A DNA stretch of 64,000 nt from Cyclobacteriaceae bacterium (GTDB taxonomy: Bacteria > Bacteroidota > Bacteroidia > Cytophagales > Cyclobacteriaceae), in assembly GCA_028285685.1 (NCBI GenBank), contig JANQOR010000039.1, forward strand, positions 1 to 64,000. Direction: 5' to 3'. Below are positions 27,940-36,176 of the stretch, one piece after another. The translations under genes and the position numbers were made by a program. Under the pieces are notes generated by a model. The model did no database searches, was not told where the DNA came from, and saw only the letters and a program-made list of their open reading frames with translations. Position 1 is the first letter of the stretch, and each line of letters opens with the position of its first letter.

Positions 27940-28834
27940 AGTGCCATAATTTTACCTTTCCATCACCACCACCAGAGACGAGTACTTTGTTGGCGTAGGC
28001 AATATCTGAGATATAGGAATCGTGTGCTTTAATTTCTTTTATCATATCACCGCTCAGGCTCCAGGTTTTTATTTTGCCATCCGCTCCTGCTGTGATAAAA
28101 TAATTTCCGCTCCTGAGTATAATGATGTCCGAAACCATAGAGTCGTGCGCTTTAACAACCTTGATCAGTCCACCTTCGAAGTTGCACAGCGTAATATTTC
28201 CATCTCTGTGACCGGTCACAATTATCTCAGATGTAGTGGATGCGGCAATGGACCGAACTCCCGAGGGATGAGGGGAGAAGGAGTCTATGGGTATACCTTT
28301 CCTCGTCCATGTTTTAATCGTTTCATCGTCACTGGCGGTAAAAACAATTTTGGTTTTAGAGAGCATAAAAACGCTGTTCACCTCAGCATCATGTAGCTCC
28401 AGCGAATTTGAAATACCTCCATTTTGGTTCCAAAGTATTATTGATCCATCTCTACTTGCGGTTGCAATCACTTTTCTATCCAATGCTAGCTTTAAAATGG
28501 CATTGCTGTGACCTGCAAGGGTATCCAGAACGTTTCCTTCAAGATCCCAAACTAGGGCAGTGCTATCGTAACTGCCTGTTACGATTGTATTTTTCACTTC
28601 ATTAAAGGCGATGGAAGAAACAGAACTCTCATGGCCTCTCAGTTCCACTAGCGGTTCCCCGTTGGAATTCCATCCGCTGGCAACAGAATCTTTCCCAGCC
28701 ACGAAGATCATGGATCCATCTTTAGAAATGTCAACACCATAGATTGAGTTGTTGAACATTATGGTCTTGAACAACTCCTGTCCAGTCAACTCAAGGGACA
28801 GTGATACGAAGAGGACAAGCATCCACCGTTTCAT
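27923..28834 (-). CDS. Secreted WD40-repeat beta-propeller
   Basis: A 303-residue protein with a signal peptide (MKRWMLVLFVSLSLELTGQ) and seven WD40 repeats of regular spacing, each with GH...V.SI/DI and a terminal D..I..W dipeptide (TALVWDLEG, SIILWNQNG, TIKTWTRKG, KIKTWSLSG, KVKLWHFNS). WD40 propellers are protein-protein platforms; being exported, it would work in the periplasm or at the surface. Its gene ends inside the coding end of the convergent AraC-type gene (17-bp overlap), which may cause antisense interference. The next gene upstream is a LytTR regulator. Confidence 0.92.
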   Translation of the reverse strand: MKRWMLVLFVSLSLELTGQELFKTIMFNNSIYGVDISKDGSMIFVAGKDSVASGWNSNGEPLVELRGHESSVSSIAFNEVKNTIVTGSYDSTALVWDLEGNVLDTLAGHSNAILKLALDRKVIATASRDGSIILWNQNGGISNSLELHDAEVNSVFMLSKTKIVFTASDDETIKTWTRKGIPIDSFSPHPSGVRSIAASTTSEIIVTGHRDGNITLCNFEGGLIKVVKAHDSMVSDIIILRSGNYFITAGADGKIKTWSLSGDMIKEIKAHDSYISDIAYANKVLVSGGGDGKVKLWHFNSPD

Positions 28835-28864
28835 TCTTCTGGAATCAAGATACCTGGTTGATAT

Positions 28865-29605
28865 TTAGATTTCAATAGGACGATACGATCGACCAACCTT
28901 CAATCGTTCGCCGGATCTTAAGATAACAAATTCATCACGTTGCTGCTTTTCTTTCCCAATGATCTGGTCCCTGTTAACAAGATACTTGCGATGGATCCTT
29001 ACAAAATTGGGTTTGAGTTCTTCTGCCATTTGCTCCAGCGTGCTCCTTTTCAATAACGAAGACTCGTTTGTGTGGATTTTTAGGTAATGATCATCTGACT
29101 CAATCCATCTGACCAAGTCCGTGCTTATCGTCACTTCTTTTCTTCCCAATGTACCGGAAACAAGCTTATGCTGGCTTATTGATTTTGTTCGTAAAAAATA
29201 GAAGCAAACTCCCAACAATAAAAAGTGAAATAGAGCCTCTCTCCCGAAATACCTTCTGACATACAGCAAATCAAAAAAGTGATCATAGTATCCGGCGAGC
29301 CATAAGGCAATGTTTGAGGTAAGCAGAAATATAAGAACTGTACCTAATGCAAGAAGAGTAACAATGATCCAATAGTACTTGAGCTGTGATAGCAGTACTT
29401 TTTTTCCAGCTGAATAGGCCACAGGAATCAACGGGATAAAGAAGAGGACCGAGATTGCAAGGTACAAAAGCGAGCGCCACGGGTTGTAGTGACCACTTGA
29501 ACCATACCTAAGGACATTTTGTCCCATCAGTATAAAAAATATGATGAGAAGGAATATCGAAGAGTAGACAAGGATTTTTGAATACTCACTTTTAGCATTT
29601 ATCAT
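28865..29605 (-). CDS. Membrane-anchored LytTR transcriptional regulator
   Basis: The ATG at 29605 (MINAKSEYSKILVYSS) is preferred over an upstream TTG at 29611. The protein has about four transmembrane helices in the first ~135 residues (ILVYSSIFLLIIFFILMG, LYLAISVLFFIPLIPV, IVTLLALGTVLIFLL) and then a LytTR DNA-binding domain from ~148 (RWIESDDHYLKIHT, FVRIHRKYLVNRDQI, LRSGERLKVGRSY). There is no receiver domain and no histidine kinase next door, so it appears to be a one-component regulator. The WD40 gene lies 30 bases downstream in the same direction and could be its partner. Confidence 0.9.
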   Translation of the reverse strand: MINAKSEYSKILVYSSIFLLIIFFILMGQNVLRYGSSGHYNPWRSLLYLAISVLFFIPLIPVAYSAGKKVLLSQLKYYWIIVTLLALGTVLIFLLTSNIALWLAGYYDHFFDLLYVRRYFGREALFHFLLLGVCFYFLRTKSISQHKLVSGTLGRKEVTISTDLVRWIESDDHYLKIHTNESSLLKRSTLEQMAEELKPNFVRIHRKYLVNRDQIIGKEKQQRDEFVILRSGERLKVGRSYRPIEI

Positions 29606-29685
29606 TCTCAAGATAAGTTCGTGTTCGTCCTTGGTAAATCTAAATTAAGATTCGGCTACCTTCAATACTCCTGACTCATCAATGC

Positions 29686-30180
29686 TTATCCGTAGACCTC
29701 TATCTTGGTCTCACTAAGCCCTTTTTCCAGGAGCCACTCCTCCAGGACAGCTTGCTTGCCAACTTTGGCATGATGAAGTAGAGTGAAACCATGTGGGCCT
29801 GGTGACTTCAGGAGCGACGGATATTCAGTAACTATTTTTATTACGAAATCAGTATATCCTAGAAAAGCATAGTTGAAAATATCAAGTCTGGCACCTTTTG
29901 AAATCAAAAGATCCGCTATAGGTCTGTTTCCTACATGGCATGCTCCTCCAACAGCTGTCTCGAAATCACCTCTTTTCCACTGATGCACGCAATTGACAAT
30001 CACAGGTGTTTTTTCAACCATGGCTTTGGTCTTTTCAAGGTCTCCATGTCCAACCCTGACAAATTCTTTAATTTCTTCTGCGCTTATATTGGTTCGGTCC
30101 TGACCGACTAAAATGGTTGGAACAGAAAGCAGAGCCCCGCCGCTAAGAGCCCCTTTCTTTAGAAATGCCTTTCGATTCAT
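29686..30180 (-). CDS. Exported ankyrin-repeat protein
   Basis: A 164-residue protein with the N-terminus MNRKAFLKKGALSGGALLSVP, a signal sequence with a basic NRKxFLKK motif reminiscent of Tat signals but without the paired Arg. The rest shows ankyrin-type helical pairs (DLEKTKAMVEKTPVIVNCVHQ, RPIADLLISKGARLDIFNYA, GFTLLHHAKVGKQAVLEEWL). These repeats bind other proteins. It is likely periplasmic and lies in a run of minus-strand genes with a SnoaL-like gene upstream and the LytTR gene downstream. The client is unknown. Confidence 0.82.
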   Translation of the reverse strand: MNRKAFLKKGALSGGALLSVPTILVGQDRTNISAEEIKEFVRVGHGDLEKTKAMVEKTPVIVNCVHQWKRGDFETAVGGACHVGNRPIADLLISKGARLDIFNYAFLGYTDFVIKIVTEYPSLLKSPGPHGFTLLHHAKVGKQAVLEEWLLEKGLSETKIEVYG

Positions 30181-30311
30181 TTTTTATTTTGAAAGAACGC
30201 AGGAGAATGAGTCGTTCAAGGCTTGTCGATACTGTTTTTCGTGAAGAGGACGTCCAGTGTCGTGAACAGGTTGTACTCAACAACTTGCAAAACATTTGAG
30301 AACAGACTTGT

Positions 30312-30722
30312 TCAGGATGAATGTAGTGCTCCAATCTGTGTCATCATTCCAAGCATATCTACGCTTACCCAGTGCTCTGACAATCGCTCCCCTTCGACAC
30401 GGAAAATTGTAATTGCATTGATTGCGATTGATTTATTGGTAGCCGGAATCCCCTGGAATTCTCCAGTGTGTGTCCCGGTTATGTTCAATCTGCAGGCAAT
30501 CTTGTTTCCTTCAATAATGAAGTCTTCTATTGAGTGTTTAAAATCTGGAAAGCCTGCATAAATGCCTTGGGCTGGGCCCTGGAATTGGGGGACTGACATA
30601 GGCATTGGTGAGCTGGGAAAATGGAAGGTCATGTTTTCGTTGAAGAGGTTAGACATCTGCGTGAAATCACCCTTAACTGCATCCATCTTGGAATAGTAGT
30701 CAATTACAAGTTGTTTAGTCAT
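30312..30722 (-). CDS. SnoaL-like (NTF2-fold) protein
   Basis: A 136-residue protein with the SnoaL pattern: helix TKQLVIDYYSKMDAVKGDF, then NMTFHFP, and a conserved FPDFKHSIEDFIIEGNKIACRLNITGTHTGEFQGIPATNKSI core (quoted here in parts). Members act on, or just bind, small molecules. It lies 76 bases downstream of the Crp-type regulator gene in the same direction and might be under its control. The substrate is unknown. It is distinct from the other three NTF2-fold proteins of the window. Confidence 0.85.
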   Translation of the reverse strand: MTKQLVIDYYSKMDAVKGDFTQMSNLFNENMTFHFPSSPMPMSVPQFQGPAQGIYAGFPDFKHSIEDFIIEGNKIACRLNITGTHTGEFQGIPATNKSIAINAITIFRVEGERLSEHWVSVDMLGMMTQIGALHSS

Positions 30723-30798
30723 TTTAAATATGTTTTTTAGTTGAGGAGAACAAATGACTAAACTTTGGCGACGAAAAACCTTGACATTTGTTAAGAAA

Positions 30799-31392
30799 TC
30801 AGTTTCCTTCCTTGGCCGCTTGCCTTCTAATCCGGCTTAAGGACTCTGGAGCTATTCCAAGATATGCCGCTACTTCATAACTCGGAACACGCTGGATGAT
30901 CTGCGGGTAATCGGTCATCATCCTCACATACCTTTCCAACGCTGATTCAGATTTGTCTTTGTCTGCATTTTCCATCTCCTTCAAAAACGCAGATTGGGTC
31001 TTGCCGAGAAAGAACAGTTGAAATGGGCTTACTTCTGACATTAGCGTATCAAAGTCGGTCTTGCTAATGATCATAAGATCTGTTTCTTCAAGTGTCAACC
31101 AGTAGGTCTTAGACGGGACTTGATTTAAAAAACTTTCAAGATCTCCAACCCACCAATCCTCGAATGCAAAGTGATTAATTGATTTTTTGCCGTTGGATAA
31201 TATCCGATAGTTGCTTACACATCCATTTTTAATGTATCCTGTGAACCTGCACGTTTCCCCCTCTCGACCTACAAATTGGTTTTTATCGTATCGAGCCGGA
31301 TGAAACTTTGAAAACACAACATCGATTTGCTGACTTGTGATATTTGGAATAGATGTTATTGTTTTCTCGAACGAAGGGCCCTCAATTTCCAT
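30799..31392 (-). CDS. Crp/Fnr-family regulator (cyclic-nucleotide-binding fold)
   Basis: A 197-residue protein. Residues ~15-110 form a cNMP-type beta-roll (FVGREGETCRFTGYIKNGCVSNYRI, EDWWVGDLESFLNQ), without the strict PRSAT cAMP motif, so cAMP binding is doubtful. A dimerisation helix and a winged helix-turn-helix follow (VPSYEVAAYLGIAPESLSRI), a typical Bacteroidota arrangement. A 12/13-bp inverted repeat at 31398-31438 begins just upstream of the start codon, suggesting autoregulation. Downstream in the same direction is a SnoaL-like gene. Confidence 0.9.
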   Translation of the reverse strand: MEIEGPSFEKTITSIPNITSQQIDVVFSKFHPARYDKNQFVGREGETCRFTGYIKNGCVSNYRILSNGKKSINHFAFEDWWVGDLESFLNQVPSKTYWLTLEETDLMIISKTDFDTLMSEVSPFQLFFLGKTQSAFLKEMENADKDKSESALERYVRMMTDYPQIIQRVPSYEVAAYLGIAPESLSRIRRQAAKEGN

Positions 31393-31397
31393 TAGGC

Positions 31398-31438
31398 AGT
31401 AGTTAGCGTCACAATGAACTTTGCAACGCTAAACTACT
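31398..31438. promoter_or_regulatory. Inverted repeat in the 5' leader of the Crp-type gene
   Basis: AGTAGTTAGCGT (31398-31409) and ACGCTAAACTACT (31426-31438) are complementary apart from one bulged base, with a 16-nt loop. On the RNA this would be a stable hairpin just before the start codon; on DNA it could be an operator. Confidence 0.5.
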
Positions 31439-31485
31439 ATTAGAAACCTGATTGAACACTCAGATCCTTGAGGTGTTTCCGGCAA

Positions 31486-32514
31486 CTATTCTGTAAAACT
31501 CTTCAATTCCCATTCCATGCCGGTTGGCATTTTCCATTTGATCAGGTAAGGAGCTTCGTCAACGATCCATCTCTCAGTTCCGGATGAATATTCGATTTTC
31601 CACGCGTTGTATGCTTTATCTAATGCTTTTACATACACCTCTTCTTTGCCTTTTACAAACACTTTGGCCCAACTAACTTTATCAAATCCGGAAACAGGAA
31701 ACTGCACTGCCATTCCGGCTTGGAGGTCCATAGCAAGTAGTGATTGCACGCCAGATCCATCGACTGCCTGGTCGTAAGATGTCGTCTGTTGCTTTTTGAT
31801 CTTACCTGTGTTGATGTTTATGCTGTAGCGCGTGATCTCAGTTGCATTCATCTCAGAGGTGATTTCTTCTGTTTGACTGACAGCGTTGCGGGCCCACAAT
31901 AGTCGATGATCTTCCTTAGAAAACATGCCCACGTCTGCAAAAGGCTTGTTACCCATCGATTCATATCTGATTATTGAGCCGGCATGGTAGACGGACTGTC
32001 CATCGTATATGGCGTGCCTAAGACTGGTTGTTGCACTTCCAACTTTGTTACCCCTGATGATGAGGTCCCATTCAGCGGTGAAAGGAGTTATCACTTTGGA
32101 ATAATTGATTCTATTGTCTCCGACGGGAACCTTGTCGTAATTTCTTTTCGGTGGAGCTTCGGTTCGCACTCCATCAACCACATCCCCGGCTTGATACAAC
32201 CTGATCTTGTCCACACTTCCATCTACTTCAAGAAATTCTACTTGAGCTTGAATTTCTTTTGCCAGAAAAGCATTGTCAGAACCGGGAAGTAAAGGAATCT
32301 TTCCCATACCCGCTACATCGGCAAAAAGTTGATCCTTCTCCAGGAGAACCTCAATTCTAAGTGCCATTTCATTCAGCTTGTAATGACCCACGTAGGACTT
32401 AAGTAGTTTCTTACTGACCGTCACGATTCGCGAAGTGTCCTGAATTGGTAAATTCTGAGAGTGGCCCAGCTGTAAGATTAAAATGGAGAAAACGAAAAGA
32501 ATAGATTTTTTCAT
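31486..32514 (-). CDS. Exported DUF3108-like protein
   Basis: Start chosen at the ATG at 32514 (MKKSILFVFSILILQLGHSQ, a signal peptide); the Met at 32562 would extend it poorly. The mature protein is mostly beta, with a short N-terminal half (YKLNEMALRIEVLLEKDQLFADVAG) and a C-terminal half with the pattern of DUF3108-type outer-membrane proteins (VFVKGKEEVYVKALDKAYNAWKIEY, RWIVDEAPYLIKWKMPTG). Function unknown; possibly a periplasmic carrier. An odd palindrome TTTTCG-T-CGAAAA (32543-32555) lies upstream. Downstream of a LytTR regulator gene in the same direction, a likely target. Confidence 0.75.
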   Translation of the reverse strand: MKKSILFVFSILILQLGHSQNLPIQDTSRIVTVSKKLLKSYVGHYKLNEMALRIEVLLEKDQLFADVAGMGKIPLLPGSDNAFLAKEIQAQVEFLEVDGSVDKIRLYQAGDVVDGVRTEAPPKRNYDKVPVGDNRINYSKVITPFTAEWDLIIRGNKVGSATTSLRHAIYDGQSVYHAGSIIRYESMGNKPFADVGMFSKEDHRLLWARNAVSQTEEITSEMNATEITRYSININTGKIKKQQTTSYDQAVDGSGVQSLLAMDLQAGMAVQFPVSGFDKVSWAKVFVKGKEEVYVKALDKAYNAWKIEYSSGTERWIVDEAPYLIKWKMPTGMEWELKSFTE

Positions 32515-32621
32515 GACTTTTGAGTATTTGATTTTTGGCAATTTTTCGTCGAAAACCATCAAAAGTTGACCATCTGCGGTGTAATGTGGTCAGTGGATGG
32601 AGAATTGATGTGAGTGGATGA

Positions 32622-33416
32622 TCAATTCAGCTGTGTCGCAAGTAAGGCTTTAGCTTCTTTTCTTCGCCGACTCATTGGCAAAACAGTGGAGTCTTTCATG
32701 ACCAGGTTAATTTCTCCAGTGGCGGTTCTATTTATCTCAGAGATAAAAGAACGGTTGACCACAGCTGATCGATGGATGCGAAGAAAAGAACTGGGATCTA
32801 GTTTCCGCTCAAGGCTGGTCATGCTCTCCCTGGTTACAACCATTTTATCACGGGCAATTACTTTCACGTAGTTATCAGCGCTCAGCAAATACTGAATATC
32901 ATTCATCTGTAACAGGTGAGTTTTTCCTTGGTCTCTTACAACCAGAATCGTTTCCCCTGAAAATTCTGTTTTTACAAATCGATCGTACGCTTCCGAAAAG
33001 ATTATTGCGATCCAATAAAAAATGAGGCCTGAGTTGAGAAAGTTTAGCAGCACATCCTGGTACAGTAAGAGGAATGAATAGTCTTGCCAAATGGGGTTCA
33101 CAACATAGTAGACAACACTGAAAAGAAGATTGTGAATGAGGGAAAAGACCAGGCTTGCAATCGCATGTACCAGAAACACCTTGACCAACTGATGTCTATC
33201 AAAGGGATATCGTTTGTGGAACACATAGATAGCTATGCTCAATACAGTGAAAATGCCATAACCAAGGAAGAGAAGGACCAACTCATTCACTCCAAGTGTT
33301 CTACCGGTGATCTCAGTCCAGGTATATCGCTGAAACAACTGAACACTTGAAATCACCAAAACAACGACGAAGGTGATCCCAACTTTGACCAATAGTGATT
33401 TACGATACCTTTTCAT
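32622..33416 (-). CDS. Membrane-anchored LytTR transcriptional regulator
   Basis: The ATG at 33416 (MKRYRKSLLVK) follows an unlikely TTG at 33419. Four hydrophobic segments cover the first ~150 residues (VGITFVVVLVISSVQLF, LVLLFLGYGIFTVLSIAIY, VHAIASLVFSLIHNLLFSVV, NSGLIFYWIAIIFSEAY). The LytTR domain follows (IQYLLSADNYVKVIARDKMV, FLRIHRSAVVNRSFISEI, VLPMSRRRKEAKAL). No receiver domain or kinase. It is divergent from the fdhD-formate dehydrogenase module, and the 132-bp gap holds a perfect 12-bp dyad, making it a candidate regulator of formate metabolism. Target gene is an inference. Confidence 0.9.
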   Translation of the reverse strand: MKRYRKSLLVKVGITFVVVLVISSVQLFQRYTWTEITGRTLGVNELVLLFLGYGIFTVLSIAIYVFHKRYPFDRHQLVKVFLVHAIASLVFSLIHNLLFSVVYYVVNPIWQDYSFLLLYQDVLLNFLNSGLIFYWIAIIFSEAYDRFVKTEFSGETILVVRDQGKTHLLQMNDIQYLLSADNYVKVIARDKMVVTRESMTSLERKLDPSSFLRIHRSAVVNRSFISEINRTATGEINLVMKDSTVLPMSRRRKEAKALLATQLN

Positions 33417-33464
33417 CAAGTCCTTTTGCGAAAACCTTATGAAATTTAGTCAAAAGAAAGAGTG

Positions 33465-33533
33465 TAGAAGTAAATCTTAGATTGTTTGAACGAAAATCTA
33501 GATGGCTCTTGTCAAAACTGTGATTTACTTCTA
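33465..33533. promoter_or_regulatory. Perfect 12-bp inverted repeat between LytTR and fdhD
   Basis: TAGAAGTAAATC (33465-33476) and GATTTACTTCTA (33522-33533) are exact complements with a 45-bp spacer. The repeat lies in the divergent promoter region. The helical distance allows DNA looping between two sites or two bound dimers. Confidence 0.6.
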
Positions 33534-33552
33534 TTTCTCATAATTTTAAACC

Positions 33553-34392
33553 ATGACAAGTGTGCAGAATATAGAAATCGAGAAGGTGGGAAGAGAATCA
33601 TCAAAATCTACCCCTGATCTGATTGTCACCGAAGAACCTTTGGAAATACGACTTGGCTATGGTCCCGAAGCCAGCAGAGAGCAAATGACGCTTGCTGTGA
33701 CCATGAGGACACCAAGCCACGATGAGGAGTTGTGCCTAGGCTTCTTATTTGGAGAGGCGATTATAAGTTCGATGGATGATGTACTAAGTGTTAAGTATTG
33801 TGACGATTTGGGCACTGTCGATAATCATGAAAATGTGATGCGAGTGGAACTATCTCCCAATGTGACACTTGATCCTGAGCAGTTCAATCGGAATTTCTAT
33901 GCTACGTCCAGTTGTGGTGTCTGTGGGAAAGCAGCAATTGAAACTATCAACGTGACTTGCGAGCCACTACAAAACGATTCCTTTCGAATCGATCAAACCA
34001 TATTTTTTGACCTACCGCAAAAACTACGGGAGGCACAAGAAGTTTTCAAGTATACCGGCGGACTCCACGCATCCGCAATTTTTGATTTGGAGGGTAACTT
34101 ACTAGCACACCGAGAGGACGTGGGACGTCACAACGCACTTGATAAATTGATAGGATCCTTTCTGACCAGCGGACCAGAGCTGCTAAAGTCATCAATCCTG
34201 CTACTGAGTGGAAGGATCAGTTTTGAGTTGGTTCAAAAAGCTGTTCGAGCAGGCATTCCTATCATTGCTGCCGTGGGCGCTCCCTCAAGCCTTGCCGTGG
34301 ACATGGCAAGAGATTTTGGAGTGACACTCATTGGATTTTTGGGAGAGAAAAAATTCAATATCTACAACGCCAAACAAAGGGTCTCCATTTAG
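33553..34392 (+). CDS. fdhD: FdhD sulfurtransferase for formate dehydrogenase maturation
   Basis: A 279-residue cytosolic protein with the FdhD sequence ELCLGFLFGEAII and the signature SSCGVCGKAAIE, whose Cys121 and Cys124 pass sulfur from IscS to the molybdenum cofactor bound to formate dehydrogenase. Further conserved segments are TGGLHASAIFD, REDVGRHNALDKLIG and SGRISFELVQKA, all intact. It is the first gene of a three-gene same-strand run with the two formate dehydrogenase subunits, 125 bases upstream of the next. A membrane LytTR gene lies divergent. The assignment is clear. Confidence 0.96.
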   Translation: MTSVQNIEIEKVGRESSKSTPDLIVTEEPLEIRLGYGPEASREQMTLAVTMRTPSHDEELCLGFLFGEAIISSMDDVLSVKYCDDLGTVDNHENVMRVELSPNVTLDPEQFNRNFYATSSCGVCGKAAIETINVTCEPLQNDSFRIDQTIFFDLPQKLREAQEVFKYTGGLHASAIFDLEGNLLAHREDVGRHNALDKLIGSFLTSGPELLKSSILLLSGRISFELVQKAVRAGIPIIAAVGAPSSLAVDMARDFGVTLIGFLGEKKFNIYNAKQRVSI

Positions 34393-34517
34393 CTCAGATT
34401 CAAGTTTGTCCGCTGATCATCCTATCACGTCCCAAATGGCTTAAAATCAAGGAAAATTGTAGATAAATTGCTTACTTTAATATCTGGAATAGTACTCCGG
34501 CGGATACCAAAAAACAT

Positions 34518-36170
34518 ATGTCAGACAATCTGAGTGCACTATCGGGAAGAAAAGGGTTAGAAAACAACCTATTTGAGCGACTTGTAGAAAAATCGAAGGT
34601 CGAAGGAACTCCACATGATGAATCCTTAAGAGCACTGGCTCATGAGTACCTAATGGGTGAGGCAATTACCTACGGAACAGCCTCTTTTTATGATTTTCTC
34701 AAAAAAGGACACGAGGGAATTAAAGCACATGTATGCAACGGAAGTGCATGCCTTGTAGCAGATACTCAGAATCAGGTGAAGTCAAAGCTCCTCAGCAAGT
34801 TCAAGGAAAAGGAAATTGGACATATGTGCTGTCTGGGAAGGTGTCATGAAAACAGTGCTTTCAACATCAATGGCAACAATTACTCAGGTGATTCTATCAA
34901 CCAGTTGGATCAAATTTTGGATAGTAGTCAGGCTTTGTTGGATAAATATCAGGTTGCCAGTAACGTGGACAAACCTGTTCTTACCTCGACACCGATGACC
35001 GCATCAGAATATGCCACCCTGTTTCAAAAAGTATTGCAAAATGGCCCTGAGTGGACGTTGCAGCAAATCAAGGATTCTAATATCAGAGGTCGCGGTGGTG
35101 CTGGATTCCCCATGGGATTTAAGTTGGAATCATGTAAAAATGTAGAGGGTGATCAAAAATTTATCGTCTGTAACGCGGACGAAGGTGACCCCGGTGCATA
35201 TTCTGATCGGTATCTCCTGGAAGAACAGCCGATGTTGGTTTTGTTTGGAATGATGGTGTCTGGCTACATTGTTGGGGCTGACAAAGGAGCTGTATATATC
35301 CGTGGCGAATATCCCGAGTCCGTTCGAGCAGTTTCTAAAGCCGTGGAGGAGCTAGCAGAATTCAATATGCATGGTGCAAACATCGGCGGCTCTGATTTCA
35401 ACTTTGATTTCAAAGTAATAGAAGGGGCAGGTGCGTATATCTGTGGTGAAGAAACAGCATTGCTTTCTTCCCTGGAAGGCCAGCGACCTGAGGTGAGAGT
35501 ACGACCACCTTACCCCACCCAAGAAGGGCTATTCAACAAACCGACGGTTGTGAACAATGTGGAAACGCAATCGGCGGTAGCTTGGATCATTGAAAACGGA
35601 GGCGCTGCATACGCTTCCCTTGGAACATCAAAGTCTACGGGAACAAAGCTTGTTTGTCTGGATTCATTTTTTGAAAAACCAGGCATGTATGAAATAGAAA
35701 TGGGGACTCCTTTTAAGGAGGTAGTTTATGATTTTGGAGGAGGATTTAAGGAAGACGTAAAAGCTGTTCATGTAGGAGGACCCTTAGGGGGTATAGTCCC
35801 TACACATAAGATTGAAGAACTTAAGCTTGATTTTGAAAGCTTTGCCGATGCTGGATTTTTACTTGGTCACGCTGGAATTGTGTCCGTTCCTGAAAAATTC
35901 CCTATGATCCATTACCTGGAACATTTGTTCGAATTTACAGGGGATGAGTCGTGTGGAAAGTGTTTTCCATGTAGCATTGGATCTGTCCGAGGAAAAGAAA
36001 TGATCCAAAAGGCCAGGAATGGCGAAGTGAAAATGGACCGTCAGCTTATGGATGATTTATTGGAAGCGATGGAAGATGGATCGCTCTGCGCATTGGGCGG
36101 AGGATTGCCACTGGGTGTCAAGAACGCACTTCAGTATTTTGAGGAAGAACTAAAAACATATTTTAAGTAA
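34518..36170 (+). CDS. fdsB: NAD-dependent formate dehydrogenase beta subunit (fused NuoE/NuoF type)
   Basis: A 550-residue protein. Residues 1-~130 are a NuoE-like thioredoxin-fold domain with a [2Fe-2S] set Cys73, Cys78, Cys105, Cys109. Then a NuoF-like domain: GRGGAGFPMG (NADH site), CNADEGDPGAYSDR (FMN site), GAYICGEETALLSSLEG and the [4Fe-4S] motif ESCGKCFPCS near residue 475. It moves electrons from the catalytic subunit to NAD+ through FMN. In FdsGBA enzymes the two parts are separate; here FdsG and FdsB are fused, as in the two-subunit Methylobacterium FDH1. Stop and next start are 6 bases apart, so tightly coupled. Confidence 0.93.
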   Translation: MSDNLSALSGRKGLENNLFERLVEKSKVEGTPHDESLRALAHEYLMGEAITYGTASFYDFLKKGHEGIKAHVCNGSACLVADTQNQVKSKLLSKFKEKEIGHMCCLGRCHENSAFNINGNNYSGDSINQLDQILDSSQALLDKYQVASNVDKPVLTSTPMTASEYATLFQKVLQNGPEWTLQQIKDSNIRGRGGAGFPMGFKLESCKNVEGDQKFIVCNADEGDPGAYSDRYLLEEQPMLVLFGMMVSGYIVGADKGAVYIRGEYPESVRAVSKAVEELAEFNMHGANIGGSDFNFDFKVIEGAGAYICGEETALLSSLEGQRPEVRVRPPYPTQEGLFNKPTVVNNVETQSAVAWIIENGGAAYASLGTSKSTGTKLVCLDSFFEKPGMYEIEMGTPFKEVVYDFGGGFKEDVKAVHVGGPLGGIVPTHKIEELKLDFESFADAGFLLGHAGIVSVPEKFPMIHYLEHLFEFTGDESCGKCFPCSIGSVRGKEMIQKARNGEVKMDRQLMDDLLEAMEDGSLCALGGGLPLGVKNALQYFEEELKTYFK

Positions 36171-36176
36171 AAAGAA

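Noticed and set aside
30143-30334. Short minus-strand frame bridging the ankyrin and SnoaL-like genes
   Set aside because: Overlaps the start of the ankyrin gene and the end of the SnoaL-like gene in other frames and has no known motif.
32602-32628. GAATTGAT/ATCAATTC hairpin at the 3' end of the LytTR gene
   Set aside because: Overlaps the stop codon and is not followed by a T tract; the strength is low, so no terminator is claimed.
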